This document shows, one piece after another, positions 24,101-35,833 of a stretch of DNA of 64,000 nt. The stretch covers positions 14,625,181 through 14,689,180 of the forward strand of contig NC_064036.1 in assembly GCF_932526225.1 (NCBI RefSeq), written 5' to 3'. The translations under genes were made by a program, and so were the position numbers. The stretch comes from Nematostella vectensis. Its lineage: Eukaryota > Cnidaria > Anthozoa > Actiniaria > Edwardsiidae. Position 1 is the first letter of the stretch. Every line of letters begins with the position of its first letter. The notes below the pieces were generated by a model. That model saw only the letters and a list, made by a program, of their open reading frames with translations, did no database searches and was not told the DNA's origin.

Positions 24101-27100
24101 GTCTTCCCATTCCCAAAGGTTTAGTCTGAAGGAATCATCATTGCTGTCAATGCACACCAACTGTTTGCCATTGTCCTATAAATGAAAATTAAGTTAATAT
24201 TGCCCACCACTGGTCCGGGTCTGGAATTGCAGGTCAGAGCTCCATACTATACTCATATAAATACAACACTAGGGTTGATCAAATTTAGACAAAAAAGTTA
24301 AACATAAGGTTCAATTACTATGTTTTTACGCCTCAGTGAAAACAAAGTCGATTTTCTGATGTGTCAAGTGTGAGTCCTTTGTCGGAGCACTGGAGATATG
24401 GTCTTTGGAGAAGGTTTAGCCAAACTGACCTCTACTGAGAATGCCAAAGTCTCAACACTGAGACTGTAGTCATCTAGTGGAAGCACAACGAGAGTGATGA
24501 GTGTCTCTGCATCCCACAGACGTATGTGGCTCTACAGTACAAGGATACATGGCATTTAGCTTATCATATCCACCCGACATGTTCAAAATTGAACACCCAC
24601 TGAAACTTTACCTGGGCATTGCTAGGGGTGACCCCTCCCAGTCAGAAAAAAAGCTGTCTTGCTGTTTTTATCAAAGCATCATAATATCTCTTACTTTTTA
24701 CATTATAATATATATGACTTGTACCCCTCCCCCCAGTAAATCCTGGCTATGCCCCTTTTACCTACCATTTCATTCTGGTCTAAAGACAGTCCAGATGCTT
24801 GGCCTGTTGCAATATACCATTGGTTGGGATGAACAGCCATACTAGACAAAAGAATAGTTATAATGAGTTTTTTATACTAACAGGGACAATAATCTATAAA
24901 TGCATTATGACTGGCTCCCCCCCCCCCCCCTCTTTTCACTAAGTTTGCTTATTTCCTTTTCACCCTGGGTGGGGGTAAGATCTACCCCAAAGGTAAAGTT
25001 TGTTTGTTCTAGATTTGGCTGTATGCTTTAGAGAAATATATATGAGCTGAAGTCCATGAATTCACCTTCTGCAATATGTTTTAGCCTTAAACCACATTTG
25101 TGATATTATCCATATCATGTTATTATTAGTTGTACCATTTGATGTCATCAGCATGTCCAGTGTAATGCCGCTGTATATTGCTTTTCTTGTTGTAGATCAC
25201 CACTATTCTTGAAATGAAGTAGAGGATTTCCCCTGACGGCAGCACATGTAGATTGTGCTGTGTTCCCTGGTAGCCATACCTAAAAACACATGTCAAGGAA
25301 CATGCCCAGGCATAGTCCAGTAAATCTGCACAAGAAAGAAATGTGACAAAATTGAAAAAACAGCAACCCAAGCATTTTTTAGTTGTTTTGGAATTGGGAT
25401 AATGTCAGGATAAGTACATATTGTCTGAATATTGCAAAATGTACTTTTGTTGGTAGATTTTGAACACTGTGGCTATAAATTCTTCCAGGGTACCTGGTGG
25501 GTACAGCCTTTTTTTATAAACACAACACATCCACACAATTCTACCTTCTCGAAAAAGGTTTACTGTTGCAACCTTCGCTTGGAACACTAAATAGCTAGAT
25601 GAAGCTTAAACAAGGAGTTTGTCAAGGACCTATAAATGGACCAAACTGGGAGTGATCTTTTAAGAGGATACACCCAATCTAGCTGTGGTTTTGCATCTGG
25701 AGGGGAAAATGCTTCATCATCATCTTCATCTACTGTTAGCCGGTCATTGTTTGTAGGAGAGTAATATGTAAGCTTTTTGCCCTTGACTCTGACAGTAATA
25801 GACTGTTGATTGCCCTGCTGGTCTCTGCGCTGTTTTTTTCTTGATCTCTGAATCTTTCTACTTTGAGATGGTGATAATCCTTCACTACTCTGCAATGACG
25901 GGTTGGACAAGTTCCTTTTGGGGACAGTCTCAGGAGCAACCACAGCAAAATATGTCTGAGGGCCATGAAACAATTCTGACATTCCTCCAACCTGGTGGAA
26001 AAAAATAATGATATCATTTTCCCTCCCTTAGCATGTGAAGGTTTGCATCAACCTACACAACCCTGGTTATTCAAGTGGCAATCGCACCAGTTTTTTTTCT
26101 AGCAGGCTGATGAAAAACTTAATTGACAAAAGGATATTCAAGAATCTGCCCAATTTAACAGGTCATCCACACTTAATCATCAGTCAAATCCTCAAAGAAA
26201 CTTCCAACATTGCTTTTATAATTTTTAAATATTGTTCGCGTTTTCCATAGTCATAGGAAATTGTTACGTTCACGTTTTCCATACAAGTCATAGAAGATCG
26301 TTACGTAATTGACAGGAAATAAACTGATGTGATTGCAGCTTTAAGAACTAATACTACCTCCCCTTTAGACTATTACTTTTTGGTTGGATTACAATTAGCA
26401 AGTCAGCTCTTTTTGATGGGTAGTTGATTTTCCATAGCTTTTAAAAGTTATAGGACATTTACAAAACATAGGAAAAATAAATCCAATTAAATTTGAGAAA
26501 GAAATTCAGAATTTTACAAGCGTATGACAGTGTTCTTCTATCAACAACACATTCTTTACAAAAAATATTGTTGACACTACTTCACAACAGAGTGAGATTC
26601 TGAACTGTAAAACCATCACAGAAAGCAAATATGAAAATATTGTTCTTATCCATAGCATGACTCCAGGTAAAAATGATCACATCTGACCATTGCTTCTTAT
26701 AATGTTACTACGGCAACCAAGAACAACAAAAACGCTACCGTTTTTTTTCATTTCTGTAATTGTTTACCTTTACCCCGATAAAGATAACATAAAAAGATAA
26801 TATTTCATTAGTTTAATCTTAATAATAGACAAGTTGTAGTTGATGAGCAACTATGAAATCAGACCAGATGAGTCATTCTAATTATACTCATTAATTATTA
26901 AAAATATAAAAATTATGCATAGATCCAGTTTCGAAATTGTTATTCATTAATTCCAGTTTTTTAGGGGTTTTTTTTAAAGTGTATTAGGTCTTAATTGCAG
27001 TTTCCTGTTGTAGACGTTTTTTCTTGATATGAAAAAATTAGTTTACTTTGAATATCAATGTGTATACAAACTAAAAATTTAGAATATACAACAATGGCCC

Positions 27101-28628
27101 AATCAGACTTGTTTTAATCCCAGATGTGCATAGCATGTTGACACTGTGAAGAAGACTGCCAAAAGGTTCTGTAGAAATGTGTTTCTTTCTGCTTCCATAT
27201 GTCATTGATATTTGCACTGCATAAGATGCTATTAAAACAGCTTTCCAAATAATTACTATGCAACATGATACTACAGCAGTTATAGTTTCTAAATTTAAGC
27301 CAGTCATATATACGTTGTTTAAGTCACCTCTGCAGTATTAATTCTATATGTAAAAAAGGACGACCTTTTTACTTTCTCTAAGAGGACTGTCAAACAACCA
27401 ACAGCTTCTTCATATCAATCGTCCCAACAAGCTTTAGTCATCAAGGTTGGCCACCTTTTTTAGAGACAACTGATGTGACTGGGATAGACTAGTATTTGAA
27501 AACTAGCCAATCAATATAAAGATAAATATTTTTATGCATTGTTTTTTATTTCATTTAAACTTTTCTGTAATATTTTTATACTATGTATATAACTTTCACA
27601 ATTATTAAGATAAGAATCATATATCTTAGGTAATAATTGCTGATTTTAAAATCATCAAAATTGCGTGCGTAAAATATTAAAAAGGGGATTTTTTTATGGG
27701 CTTATATAATCATTTTTTTTACCTTAGTTCCATCTTTCGTGAATAAATCTTTGATGCGTGTATGGCTCTTCAACTTCATCATTTCTGATATGTCTTTCAG
27801 AATATCTTCATAACTCTTAGTTGTTTTACTGTTTAGTAATATTTTACACTTTGATGTCTTTTCCTTACTATTATAAATGGTAATCACGCGTGGTTTTGTC
27901 GTTTCATTGCTCTTAGACATAGGGCTTTCAGAACTAGATGAGTGATCAGAAGGCATAGTTGGTTTTGTGTCAATAGTTTGCTCTTGTCTTAGTTTCTCTT
28001 CTCCGTAATTTATATTTTGTATCAGTCGATCACCAGACGAACAAACGTACACTCCTCCGTCTTCAAGTTGGTTTATATCGGTAACCAAGTGGCCCTCCAT
28101 GTCAAACACATACCGCACGCCATATGGTAGAGGTATCCTCGCAGACAAATCTTCCTCAAGACTTTCAAATGACCCATACTTCTGTTTAGTGACAATTAAT
28201 GTACTCCCTTTAAAGTGCTTATCTCCATTACGATAAAAAAACACTTTCTTGGAAATATTTCGCGATTTTGCTGCGTTTTTCCGCGGGCTAACTTCATAGC
28301 TATTCTGTTTACGCCCTCCAACCCGATCCCTGACCGGGCTAGTAGATCTTACTTCTTCTTCGTTTTTGGACTCTCTATTTGCATTAGGGATGCGTCTAGG
28401 CCCTACAGGAATCTTGCTTTTATACGGTTCATCAACTCTCCTGTTTTCTATATTTCTTTTGTCGTTTGCCCTGGCTCCATTTATTCGCGGTAGTTCGTCT
28501 TTCGGCATTTCATGCTCAGTGTCGTCAGTGGACGCACCGTTGTAGTTGAAATCCTGAAATGGTTCTTTATTTTGTTTTTGCTTGGGTCCCTGACTTCCCG
28601 CATACCTTTTGCTTCGATATGACATCAT
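18101..28628 (-). CDS. DCX-EMAP: doublecortin + HELP + WD40 microtubule-associated protein
   Basis: Nineteen exons, all phases consistent (1343 aa): 27723-28628, 25672-25991, 25136-25279, 24766-24841, 24430-24531, 24077-24175, 23424-23558, 22736-22835, 22583-22623, 22376-22498, 22062-22202, 21801-21932, 21426-21493, 21036-21124, 20874-20971, 20439-20526, 20046-20141, 19587-19720, 18101-19240. Two doublecortin domains (about 127-205 and 246-325; KVFFYRNGD, then RVITIYNS) precede the HELP motif (LDWVYGYQG, about 406-414) and EMAP-type WD repeats to about residue 1005. A disordered tail of about 330 residues rich in Glu, Arg and Asp follows. This layout matches DCX-EMAP, a ciliary microtubule protein of fly mechanosensory neurons; vertebrate EML proteins lack DCX domains. 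I start at MMSYRSK because the codon further upstream is not ATG. An AATAAA overlaps the stop codon. Confidence 0.88.
18180..18330 (-). repeat. 21-bp coding repeats in the DCX-EMAP tail
   Basis: Tandem 21-bp units on the minus strand encode seven-residue repeats of the type RGRGDAD / RGRGDVV. They keep frame because the unit is a multiple of three. They lie in the last exon, about 30 codons before the stop. The + strand frames here are shadows. Confidence 0.8.
19261..19460. repeat. Degenerate tandem repeat of roughly 50 bp in last intron of DCX-EMAP
   Basis: About four diverged copies of a unit containing CAGGTCAAGGCCTA, CCAAAGTCAGATTAG and TTAAACCCGAAG. It lies directly upstream (in gene sense) of the last exon's acceptor and does not contain the exon sequence. 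Confidence 0.6.
22976..23316 (-). mobile_element. tRNA-derived SINE
   Basis: On the minus strand a tRNA-like head has a pol III A box (GGTGGCCTAGTGTGTTAGCG) and B box (GGTTCGAATCC) with complementary CCAGG/CCTGG arms. It is followed by a non-tRNA body (TTATCGGATAAGGACACTAA, GACGTAAAAGAACCACTCC) and a CAA-rich tail. The body separates it from a working tRNA gene. It is inserted in an intron of DCX-EMAP in the same orientation as the gene. Confidence 0.8.
24608..24755. mobile_element. GC-run-edged short element in DCX-EMAP intron
   Basis: GGGCATTGCTAGGGGTGACC at one end and CCTGGCTATGCCCC at the other resemble the GGCGTAGCCAGG ends of the elements at 42.2, 46.8 and 55.7 kb. It ends about 10 bp from the donor of the exon at 24766-24841. 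Confidence 0.45.
25992..27722. other. Intron 1 of DCX-EMAP
   Basis: AT-rich. The exons on both sides join in phase 0 within the second doublecortin domain (DGTK, then VGGMSELFHG). Nothing coding was seen. Confidence 0.7.
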
Positions 28629-30437
28629 GAGATTATTCCAATAATCTATTTGACCAAATGTGAACAACGCCGAAACGACTTTTTACCAAATGACGATTTG
28701 ATAAAGTTGATAAAGTGCATGTTAAAATCCTTTTCAAGTACCATTTTCACGATGAGTAGCAGCGGCACAAGTAACTTTTATTTGCTGCTCCATTTACATC
28801 AGCATACTGCAACTGGTTAAGTATTTCACGTTGCCCATAGTAAACAAAGAGTTTTCCATGTCATTTGGATCCGTTTCCAACCATGATCTCTCGGCGTTTA
28901 GACTCTTCTCTGCTAACTCATTGTTTTGCTGCTGACAATCGGATGAGATATTTCAGGTATAAGCACGAGACTCATTCAATAGACCGGTCGTTAAGCGTGA
29001 TTGTCGTTAAGCAGGTGATTCACGAGAGAAAATCTAAATTGTAAATTTTGCGCCGAGTCTCTCCGCCATCTTTGTTTTTGAAAAGTAGTTGTCAGACCAC
29101 AGGCTTCCCGTTTCCATTTGGCGGCAGTACGGGCCGAACGATTTTTTACTATCTCTTTGAGCGGACAAATTTTAATTAGTGCAATTTGTAGAATATACCA
29201 TGTGAAAAAGTTATGAAAGCCATCCTGAATCGGTAGCTTTATGTATAATATTTCGATTTCGAAATTCTTAATTTTCGCTGCCATCATGGAAACGAGCCTT
29301 AAAGATAAAAATAAGCATTAAAAACAGGGGCAAATATTTTTTTCTCGAAAAAAACCGTGGATGGTCATAGGAATCTACGGAAGGACACACGTTGTCAGTA
29401 TCTCGCAGTGCATTGTGGGTAATCAAGGTGGCGGTCACCATTCGTTTTTTTTTACGCAATTTACTTGGCGTTTTAACAATAAGACATGTCTAAACGCAAA
29501 AAATTGCGAAATATGTGTTTTAGGTATAATTTATTACAAAATGCTATTCCTGGACTAGTTCTTAGTGAGGTCCGTAAATATTGATAGTCTTTCTAGATAT
29601 CTTTTACCTTTCTTTCTTTGAAATGTAGTCTCGTTAACTTGGAAACCGAATTCAAGTAAACGGTTAAACAGCATAGACATAAAAACAATAGGTTGCAAGA
29701 TAGATAACGACTAGCAAACATCCGCAAACATTATGAAATTTGAGCCAAGAATGAAACGCTCTGTCTGAGTGACGTCATTTGATCATGGATTGCTACATGA
29801 CTACTTATCTTTATTTTGAGAAGTATAACACGTATCATGATCCATTTTTCGGTTAGAATTGTTTTTAAAGAGAAAAAAAAATATAAATTATAAAAAATCC
29901 AAGATGGCGGATCCAGAGATGGCGGAAATTCTTACAAAATAAAGAGATATAAAAATGTTTATATAGCCTTTTTGCTTTGAAGAGTCTTCAGAGTGTTGAT
30001 TCTGATGTATTAGAGTGGTACAAGATGTGATTTCAACCTGATATCAGATATTTTAAGCAAAATTTGATGTCCTTGTGACGTCAATAAATCATTCCATCAC
30101 ACTTTAAATGGGGTGTGACGATTGTTTGCAAGCTGGTGATCATTGCCTGTAAGTCTCCCCCTACACATTAGAAACACCGACTGTCTCAGCAAATTTAAAT
30201 CGTCTTTAAAGACGTACTTATTTTGTAAGCACTACAACAATTGATTAGTTTTTAACCATTAGAAATATAAGTAGAATAGAGTAGGATGTTTGTAAAGCAT
30301 TGAGATTTTTATAATGCTATATTAAATTATTATTATTATTATTATAGTCCAAGCTATTGAAGATATAAGGAGGGGGGACTGTGACGTTAATTGTAATACT
30401 ACTCCCATTGATTGCGTTTTAAGTTGTGTGATTAAGC
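28629..30437. promoter_or_regulatory. Upstream region of DCX-EMAP
   Basis: The gene's start codon is at 28628 on the minus strand, so its promoter lies here. Visible motifs are GCATTGTGGGTAA near 29410 and CCAAGATGGCGG near 29899, which resemble ZNF143-type and YY1-type sites; their use is inference. No other gene was recognised. Confidence 0.35.
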
Positions 30438-30617
30438 TGGCGTTTGTTGGTGTTTCCGCGACTAAATCCCCACTTGGGGGGAAAGGGGGGGGGAGGCTTA
30501 TCACCCAGCTTGTGTCTTTTGCTCTCGCATCCAGCTCGCGCGCAGTCAAAAATCCAAGATGGCGCCCAAAACACGGGAAAGCGGGGTTTTCGTCGCGGAA
30601 ACACCAAGAAACGCCTA
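30438..30617. mobile_element. MITE with about 24-bp terminal inverted repeats
   Basis: The left end GGCGTTTGTTGGTGTTTCCG and the right end CGGAAACACCAAGAAACGCC are complementary with one mismatch and extend inward through CGAC/GTCG. The interior includes a G run and AAAATCCAAGATGGCGCCC. No transposase is present. Confidence 0.75.
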
Positions 30618-30774
30618 TTAGTAGGCTAGGGGTGACCCAAATGAGACTCAACTTCCAATTGGGCCACAAATTAAAATACCGCGCTCGGAGCTGCATTACA
30701 ATTTGATTATTGTATAAGTCATTTTTCCCACGCGCGAATAAAATATTAATACACGCATTCCATTCACGCATTCC

Positions 30775-30930
30775 AGGCGCGTAGGATTGGCCGAGGGGGG
30801 GGGGGGGGGGGGGGGGGGATGTGGCGCAGTCATAGGTATCATATTAAAAAATAATAGTATTCGAAGATTCCTTAATAACAAACTTTTTGACAGCCAAGGG
30901 GGGATGCGCGCGTACCCCCCCCCCCCCCTC
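30775..30930. mobile_element. G-tract dispersed element (TTCCTTAATAAG family)
   Basis: AGGCGCGTAGGATTGGCCGA followed by a G run, then GATTCCTTAATAACAAAC, CAGCCAAGGGG and a C run. It matches, with divergence, the copy at 45688-45832. Confidence 0.7.
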
Positions 30931-31032
30931 CCCCCTCCGTATACGCGCCAGCGTTCTCTAACTGGCCAAAGACCGCTGGCACACATATTCACGTCGTTCT
31001 CTTAGAGAGTATACGTCTTTCAAAACACTGTA

Positions 31033-31192
31033 CTATAGCCTGCGTAGCAGCGCTAAGTGCGAGAAGAAAATCGGAGCGAGCGGCCAGGGAAGACTGGCAC
31101 CTCGAAACTGGGGGAGGGGGGCGGAAGGAAGCTCGTCCACGGACCCCTTACCCCTCCCTTTTAGCGCCGCTACGCAGGCTACTGTAGTATAG
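31033..31192. mobile_element. MITE with GCCTGCGTAGC ends
   Basis: ACTATAGCCTGCGTAGCAGC (with CGCTAA) at the left is mirrored by TTAGCGCCGCTACGCAGGCT and TATAG at the right. It is about 160 bp and non-coding. Confidence 0.75.
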
Positions 31193-32441
31193 CTTCAAAT
31201 TTTGTAAAGAATGGATAAAAAATAATAATAAAACTAGAAGTTTCTAACAGAAAGTGAAGTGCTCGCTGGAAAAGACTATGGAGGAGTCAGAACAAAGGCA
31301 CTTGTTGTTTATGTCAAGGGGTGGAGATGATATGTATTTAACACAAGGAATTATTTCAAACTCAACCTTTAATAAACTTCTACATAAACTGTTAACTTTT
31401 ACAAGTACGAGGTAATTGTTATAATACTATAACACTGAAACAATAGTTTAAACAATGTAAACAATAATTGAATATATGCATCATCTATTTTGTTAATGAA
31501 TAACAGTATTACTAATGACGTTTCCTTGATTACAGAGGTTTCGTTCTTATATAAAAAAAAATATAATAACAATAGAACTCTTGATATTTTGTCACTTAAA
31601 ACTGTCCGCTTTGGGACTTCATTGACACTTTGTTCTTCGAAAAGAACTTTCGAATAGATCGGGCTATCACAGTAGAAATTCTTTCATTTATCCACGAAAT
31701 TTGCTGGGCAAACTTTCTTGCACCAGTAGACAAAAGGAATAAAATCAAATAGAATCATTGCTCTACTTACTGAAAAAAATCGCAGTTCCACTCATATTCT
31801 GGGAACAGCGACATATCCCAAGGAGCGATTATTATTTGGCTTGTCCGAGATGGGCTTGGGAACTAATCATCGACAGCGACATACCCCAAATCGTGATTAG
31901 GTATGTTCGCTACGCTCGCAATAAAAATATAAACTGCCCACCCGCATACTCTAGAGAAATCGCGAGCAGGAACGAAATATTTTACGAGAAACGGAAAGGA
32001 AGACTGCGATGCTTATCGCGCAGGTGGCGTGCAAATAGCGGTCTTTTCTAATCAAAATATTGCAATGCTTTGTATTGTTTTAAATGTCATACTCCCTTTT
32101 GGAGGTCCTGAGGGGGACGCTAGATATGATATATATTATCACCACCTTCAGAAAATTATCCTGGCTACACGCCTAGTTACAAAATAAAGTACATCACATG
32201 TATAGCAATAACTTCATTGATATTTTTAACCCCTTTTTTGTCTGAGTGAATTAGATGGGTTGCAGCTTAAAGATAAAACCATTGTTACTGTACCTACTAT
32301 TTCAGACAATGGCAGGTTCTCTACTCCTATTATTGTCCACTTTTCCTGATAAATAAGCAAATAACAGGACGTTTTATTGATTATCCTATATGCACCAACA
32401 CATGACCCTAGCCATTTAATGATTTTCTGAGAACAGCCTCA
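31193..32441. other. Interval between DCX-EMAP upstream region and SCO1 3' end
   Basis: The only longer frame (31758-32051) has no recognisable family. AATAAA on the minus strand at 32373-32378 is a good poly(A) signal for SCO1, about 65 nt past its stop. Confidence 0.5.
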
Positions 32442-35414
32442 TCATCTGGACAGCTTATACTTAAGCATGTGGTTTGTTATGCTAGCGGCTATCTCCTCAG
32501 CATTCTTGTTCTGCCCGAAGTACTCCATGAACTCCCCATCAGGACTGACTAAATACTGGATAATAGTATGGTCCACCTGATGAAAGGGGAAACACGATCA
32601 TTGAAGATTGCACAAGAAGAATCACAAAATGCTTATGTAACAAGGTAGGTTATTCTATTTTATCTCATTGTTTGTTACAACGAAAGCCTCTAAGGAAACA
32701 GGTAAGATAACAAATAAATAGTTGATGAGAAAAATTGCATAACTCCTTATAAGACGCTGACAATTTAAATGATATACTATTTGTAGATAGGAACCCACAA
32801 ATTCCTTCTATTGCATATCAGCTAAAAGTATTCCATTAACACCTTGCACAGGCAGTTGTTTTGGTTTCTCTTGCTTGAGAAACCACAAGAAATAAGTGGT
32901 GTTGGGAAGTATGTTACTAATCTTGAAAGTTTTGAGGTTAAAACATAAATGGTATTCTCACATCTGAGATGGAGTGATTTTCAAAAACCAGTGACTGTCT
33001 TAACTATCACACTTTGTAACAATTACATTCTGTTAAATGGGATTTTGAAATGCACTCTACCAGTGTTTCATTACATGGTACAATATAACTACAGTACTTA
33101 CTATATAGTCATTATCCTCATCTGCTGGCCCAGCACTGAAGTAAACCCTGTAGGCCTTGCATACTTCCTGTACCTTCTCAACTGGTCCGGTCAAGCCTAG
33201 CAGTTTTGGATGGAACTCTATTGATAGATAGGAAAAAAAAGTTTTCATTATTATTGAGTTGCTTTCAAACTTTTTTCAATACATTAAATAAAAAAGTGGT
33301 TTCCCAAGTTCTGTAGTAGAAGATAAAGTATACACATTCAGGTCAGTTATCAAGGTGACGAGAAAACAAGTTTGTACTTTAAAGTGGATCCTGAGACCTA
33401 AGACATGTAGCATCTTAGGTAGAGCTAGCACTTAATTCTTTGTTATCATGTTTGTCAAGGCTTAAATGCTCACCAACCTTAGTAAATGCTCACAGACTTT
33501 TATCACAGAAAAATAGATAAAGAATGATACACCTGATATGCTGCTCTTTCATTGAAATTACCTTTTACATACTCAGCAACAGCCTCCACTGTATCTCTCT
33601 TAGGATCAACAGAAATAAAGAGTGGCTGAAGTTCCTCAGATACTTTGCCTTTTGTTGTCTTGTCTGTAAGAAACACAGTATAGGAGCCGGCTAAGTTAGA
33701 CAATGAAAGTCACTAATCTTTAGATGTACAAAATGCACCAAAGGTGTTTGTTTATAGCCAGTAAAAGCACAAGCAAGATGAAGAGCACAAGCTACAAGCC
33801 TCTGGAATCACTGAATCTGTGGTACATAGTTCTGTATATCTTTGCAGTTTAAGAAAAAAAGTTATTCTTTTCTTATATGAGTTCAGGGTATAGACTTTCA
33901 CTTTGCAGTCTTGCATCTAATAAAATAATGATAAGTATTGGTCAGAGCTCAAACTTACCAACCAAGTCGATAGCCTCTGCCATCTTCTCCAATTCATCAG
34001 GGCAAATATCAGGGCAGTGGGTGAACCCAAAGTACAGTAGTAGCCATTTTCCTTGGAAATCTTTATCAGTTTTTGGTTTCCCATGGTGATCAATCAAGTC
34101 AAATGGTCCTCCAAGGGCTACTTTTCCTATTGACCTCTTTTTCTCTTTTTCTTTTTCTATTTAGCAAAAGAAACAAACATTACAAATTATTTTTGGCCTT
34201 TTCCTTCATATTCTACACTCTAAACTAAGAGTTTTTGAAGATCCTGAAGATCCTGAGACTTTCACCACACTTTACATAGAAAAACTGAATGTAAATGAAG
34301 ACAACTATATCACGTGATGAGGGGTTGCTTATTGGTTAGAGGTATCAGATAACACCCTGTCAGGGAAGCAAGCTTAGTCATTTCTTTAAAAATTTTGGCT
34401 ATACTTGGACACGACTACCCTTTCTCCCTGTTAGCCTGTTGAGGGAGCATGAACTTCTATTGTGCCTTCAATTATTAAATGCAAAACTAGAAACTAATGC
34501 ACCAAGGATATTATTTTTATCTTCAATCAAAACAAATCTGTGTTCATGTGTCTTAACTAGTGGTTCAGTAATTTGTGTCTTTTTGGTGAGAAAATTTAGC
34601 ATTTGTTTACAATTGGTAAGAAATCAAGGTTGATATTTTGACAAGAGATTCAATTTCTATTCATTGTTTGGATGTGCTTTTTAAGATCATTTATCTCTTA
34701 AGATCAAGCAGATCTTGTAATGTATAGTTTGATGTTTGTGCCTATATTTTAGGGGTAATGAATGTAATGAAGGTATTTGGTAGTCTCCTTCGCAGCCCCC
34801 AGCGATCGGAGTCACAAAGCGCTCCCCGCCCATAGGGGTTCGAATCTGAGCAGTCCCTATGGGCGGGGAGCGCTTTGTGACTCCGGCCGCTTAGGGCTGC
34901 GAAGGAGACTAGGTGTTTGGGTAGTAATAAATGTGTTACAGTAAATATCACATTGCAAGAAGGATTTGTAAAAATTCTGAGATGGCTATCTAATATACTA
35001 ACTTTTTTCTTTCTCCTCCTTCAAAGTTCTGACATAGTACACAATAGCTCCTCCAGCAAGTAGAAAAACTGCAAACGAGGTCCATGTGATAGGCCCAACT
35101 TTTGATGTATCAGCATAAACTTTTCTAGAACCTGGTTCATTCTCACTGCGCAAGGCAGACTGACATTTCCTTGAAGTGTGTCTTGGGAATAATAATGCAC
35201 CTCTTCTTTGACACAAGCTCTGCAGATTGTAAACTGCAGACTTAATAAAACAAAATTTAGAGTTTCAAAGCTTTTTTTCACTGTTCTCTAGGCAATTCTA
35301 ACTTTTAAAACCACCTTTCTCATATTAGAATCTCTGTAGGCTTTGTTTTTTTCCGGCAAGATATCCCCCAAAACTTGCTAAAAATTTCTTATCAAACAGG
35401 AAATCCCTCCCCCA

Positions 35415-35452
<38 letters not shown>

Positions 35453-35833
35453 ATCTTCCTCAACAATAACCATCCCCGGTTATACAATTTTGGTGCAAAA
35501 TTAAGCTCGTTGCACTAATATTAATTTCATAGGCCCGAATATCACTAAAACAATTTTACAGAATTCTGATCACTTTTCTTAGCATTGTTTGCTCCCACCT
35601 AAAAAATAATGCGATAGGCTTGCATGACTCAGCACCCTGGGATGTTAATTTCATGTTGAAGCGCACGAACTTTTCTTGCCATTAGTTACATTTAGCTATA
35701 TATTACGCTAAAACTCAGCGATTTACAAAATACCTACCTTAGGACGAGCTGCAAATAAATACAGCTGATTTGGCTTTTGGAATAGACGCAAGACGGCTTG
35801 AAAAGTCCGGGGAACAAGTGTTATTCTCTTCAT
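32442..35833 (-). CDS. SCO1: SCO1/SCO2-type cytochrome c oxidase copper chaperone
   Basis: Six exons, phases consistent: 35738-35833, 35003-35240, 33959-34156, 33562-33663, 33102-33217, 32442-32576 (294 aa, close to human SCO1). The N-terminus ([11 protein letters not shown], Arg-rich, no acid) is a typical mitochondrial presequence. A TM anchor (about 90-108, [15 protein letters not shown]) precedes a Lys/Glu stretch and the thioredoxin-like domain. Copper-binding CPDICPDE is in exon 3, and the conserved histidine is in VDHTI at the start of exon 6. The protein sits in the inner mitochondrial membrane facing the intermembrane space and helps load the CuA site of COX2. One acceptor (ATTAAG at 35241) is non-standard before the AG but gives the only good phase. 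Confidence 0.93.
34787..34912. mobile_element. Near-perfect foldback MITE in SCO1 intron 2
   Basis: The arms read TAGTCTCCTTCGCAGCCCCC and GGGCTGCGAAGGAGACTA with inner AAAGCGCTCCCCGCCCATAG mirrored. It is flanked by GGTATTTGG and GGTGTTTGG, a probable 9-bp target duplication. The internal GGTTCGAATCT resembles a B box, but no tRNA fold is present. Confidence 0.8.
35398..35452. repeat. Long C homopolymer in SCO1 intron 1
   Basis: About 30 or more consecutive C residues, close to the start of exon 2. The length is probably unreliable in any assembly. Confidence 0.8.

Noticed and set aside
34826-34845. GGTTCGAATCT as a pol III B box of a tRNA
   Set aside because: It is the loop of a palindromic MITE with no cloverleaf.
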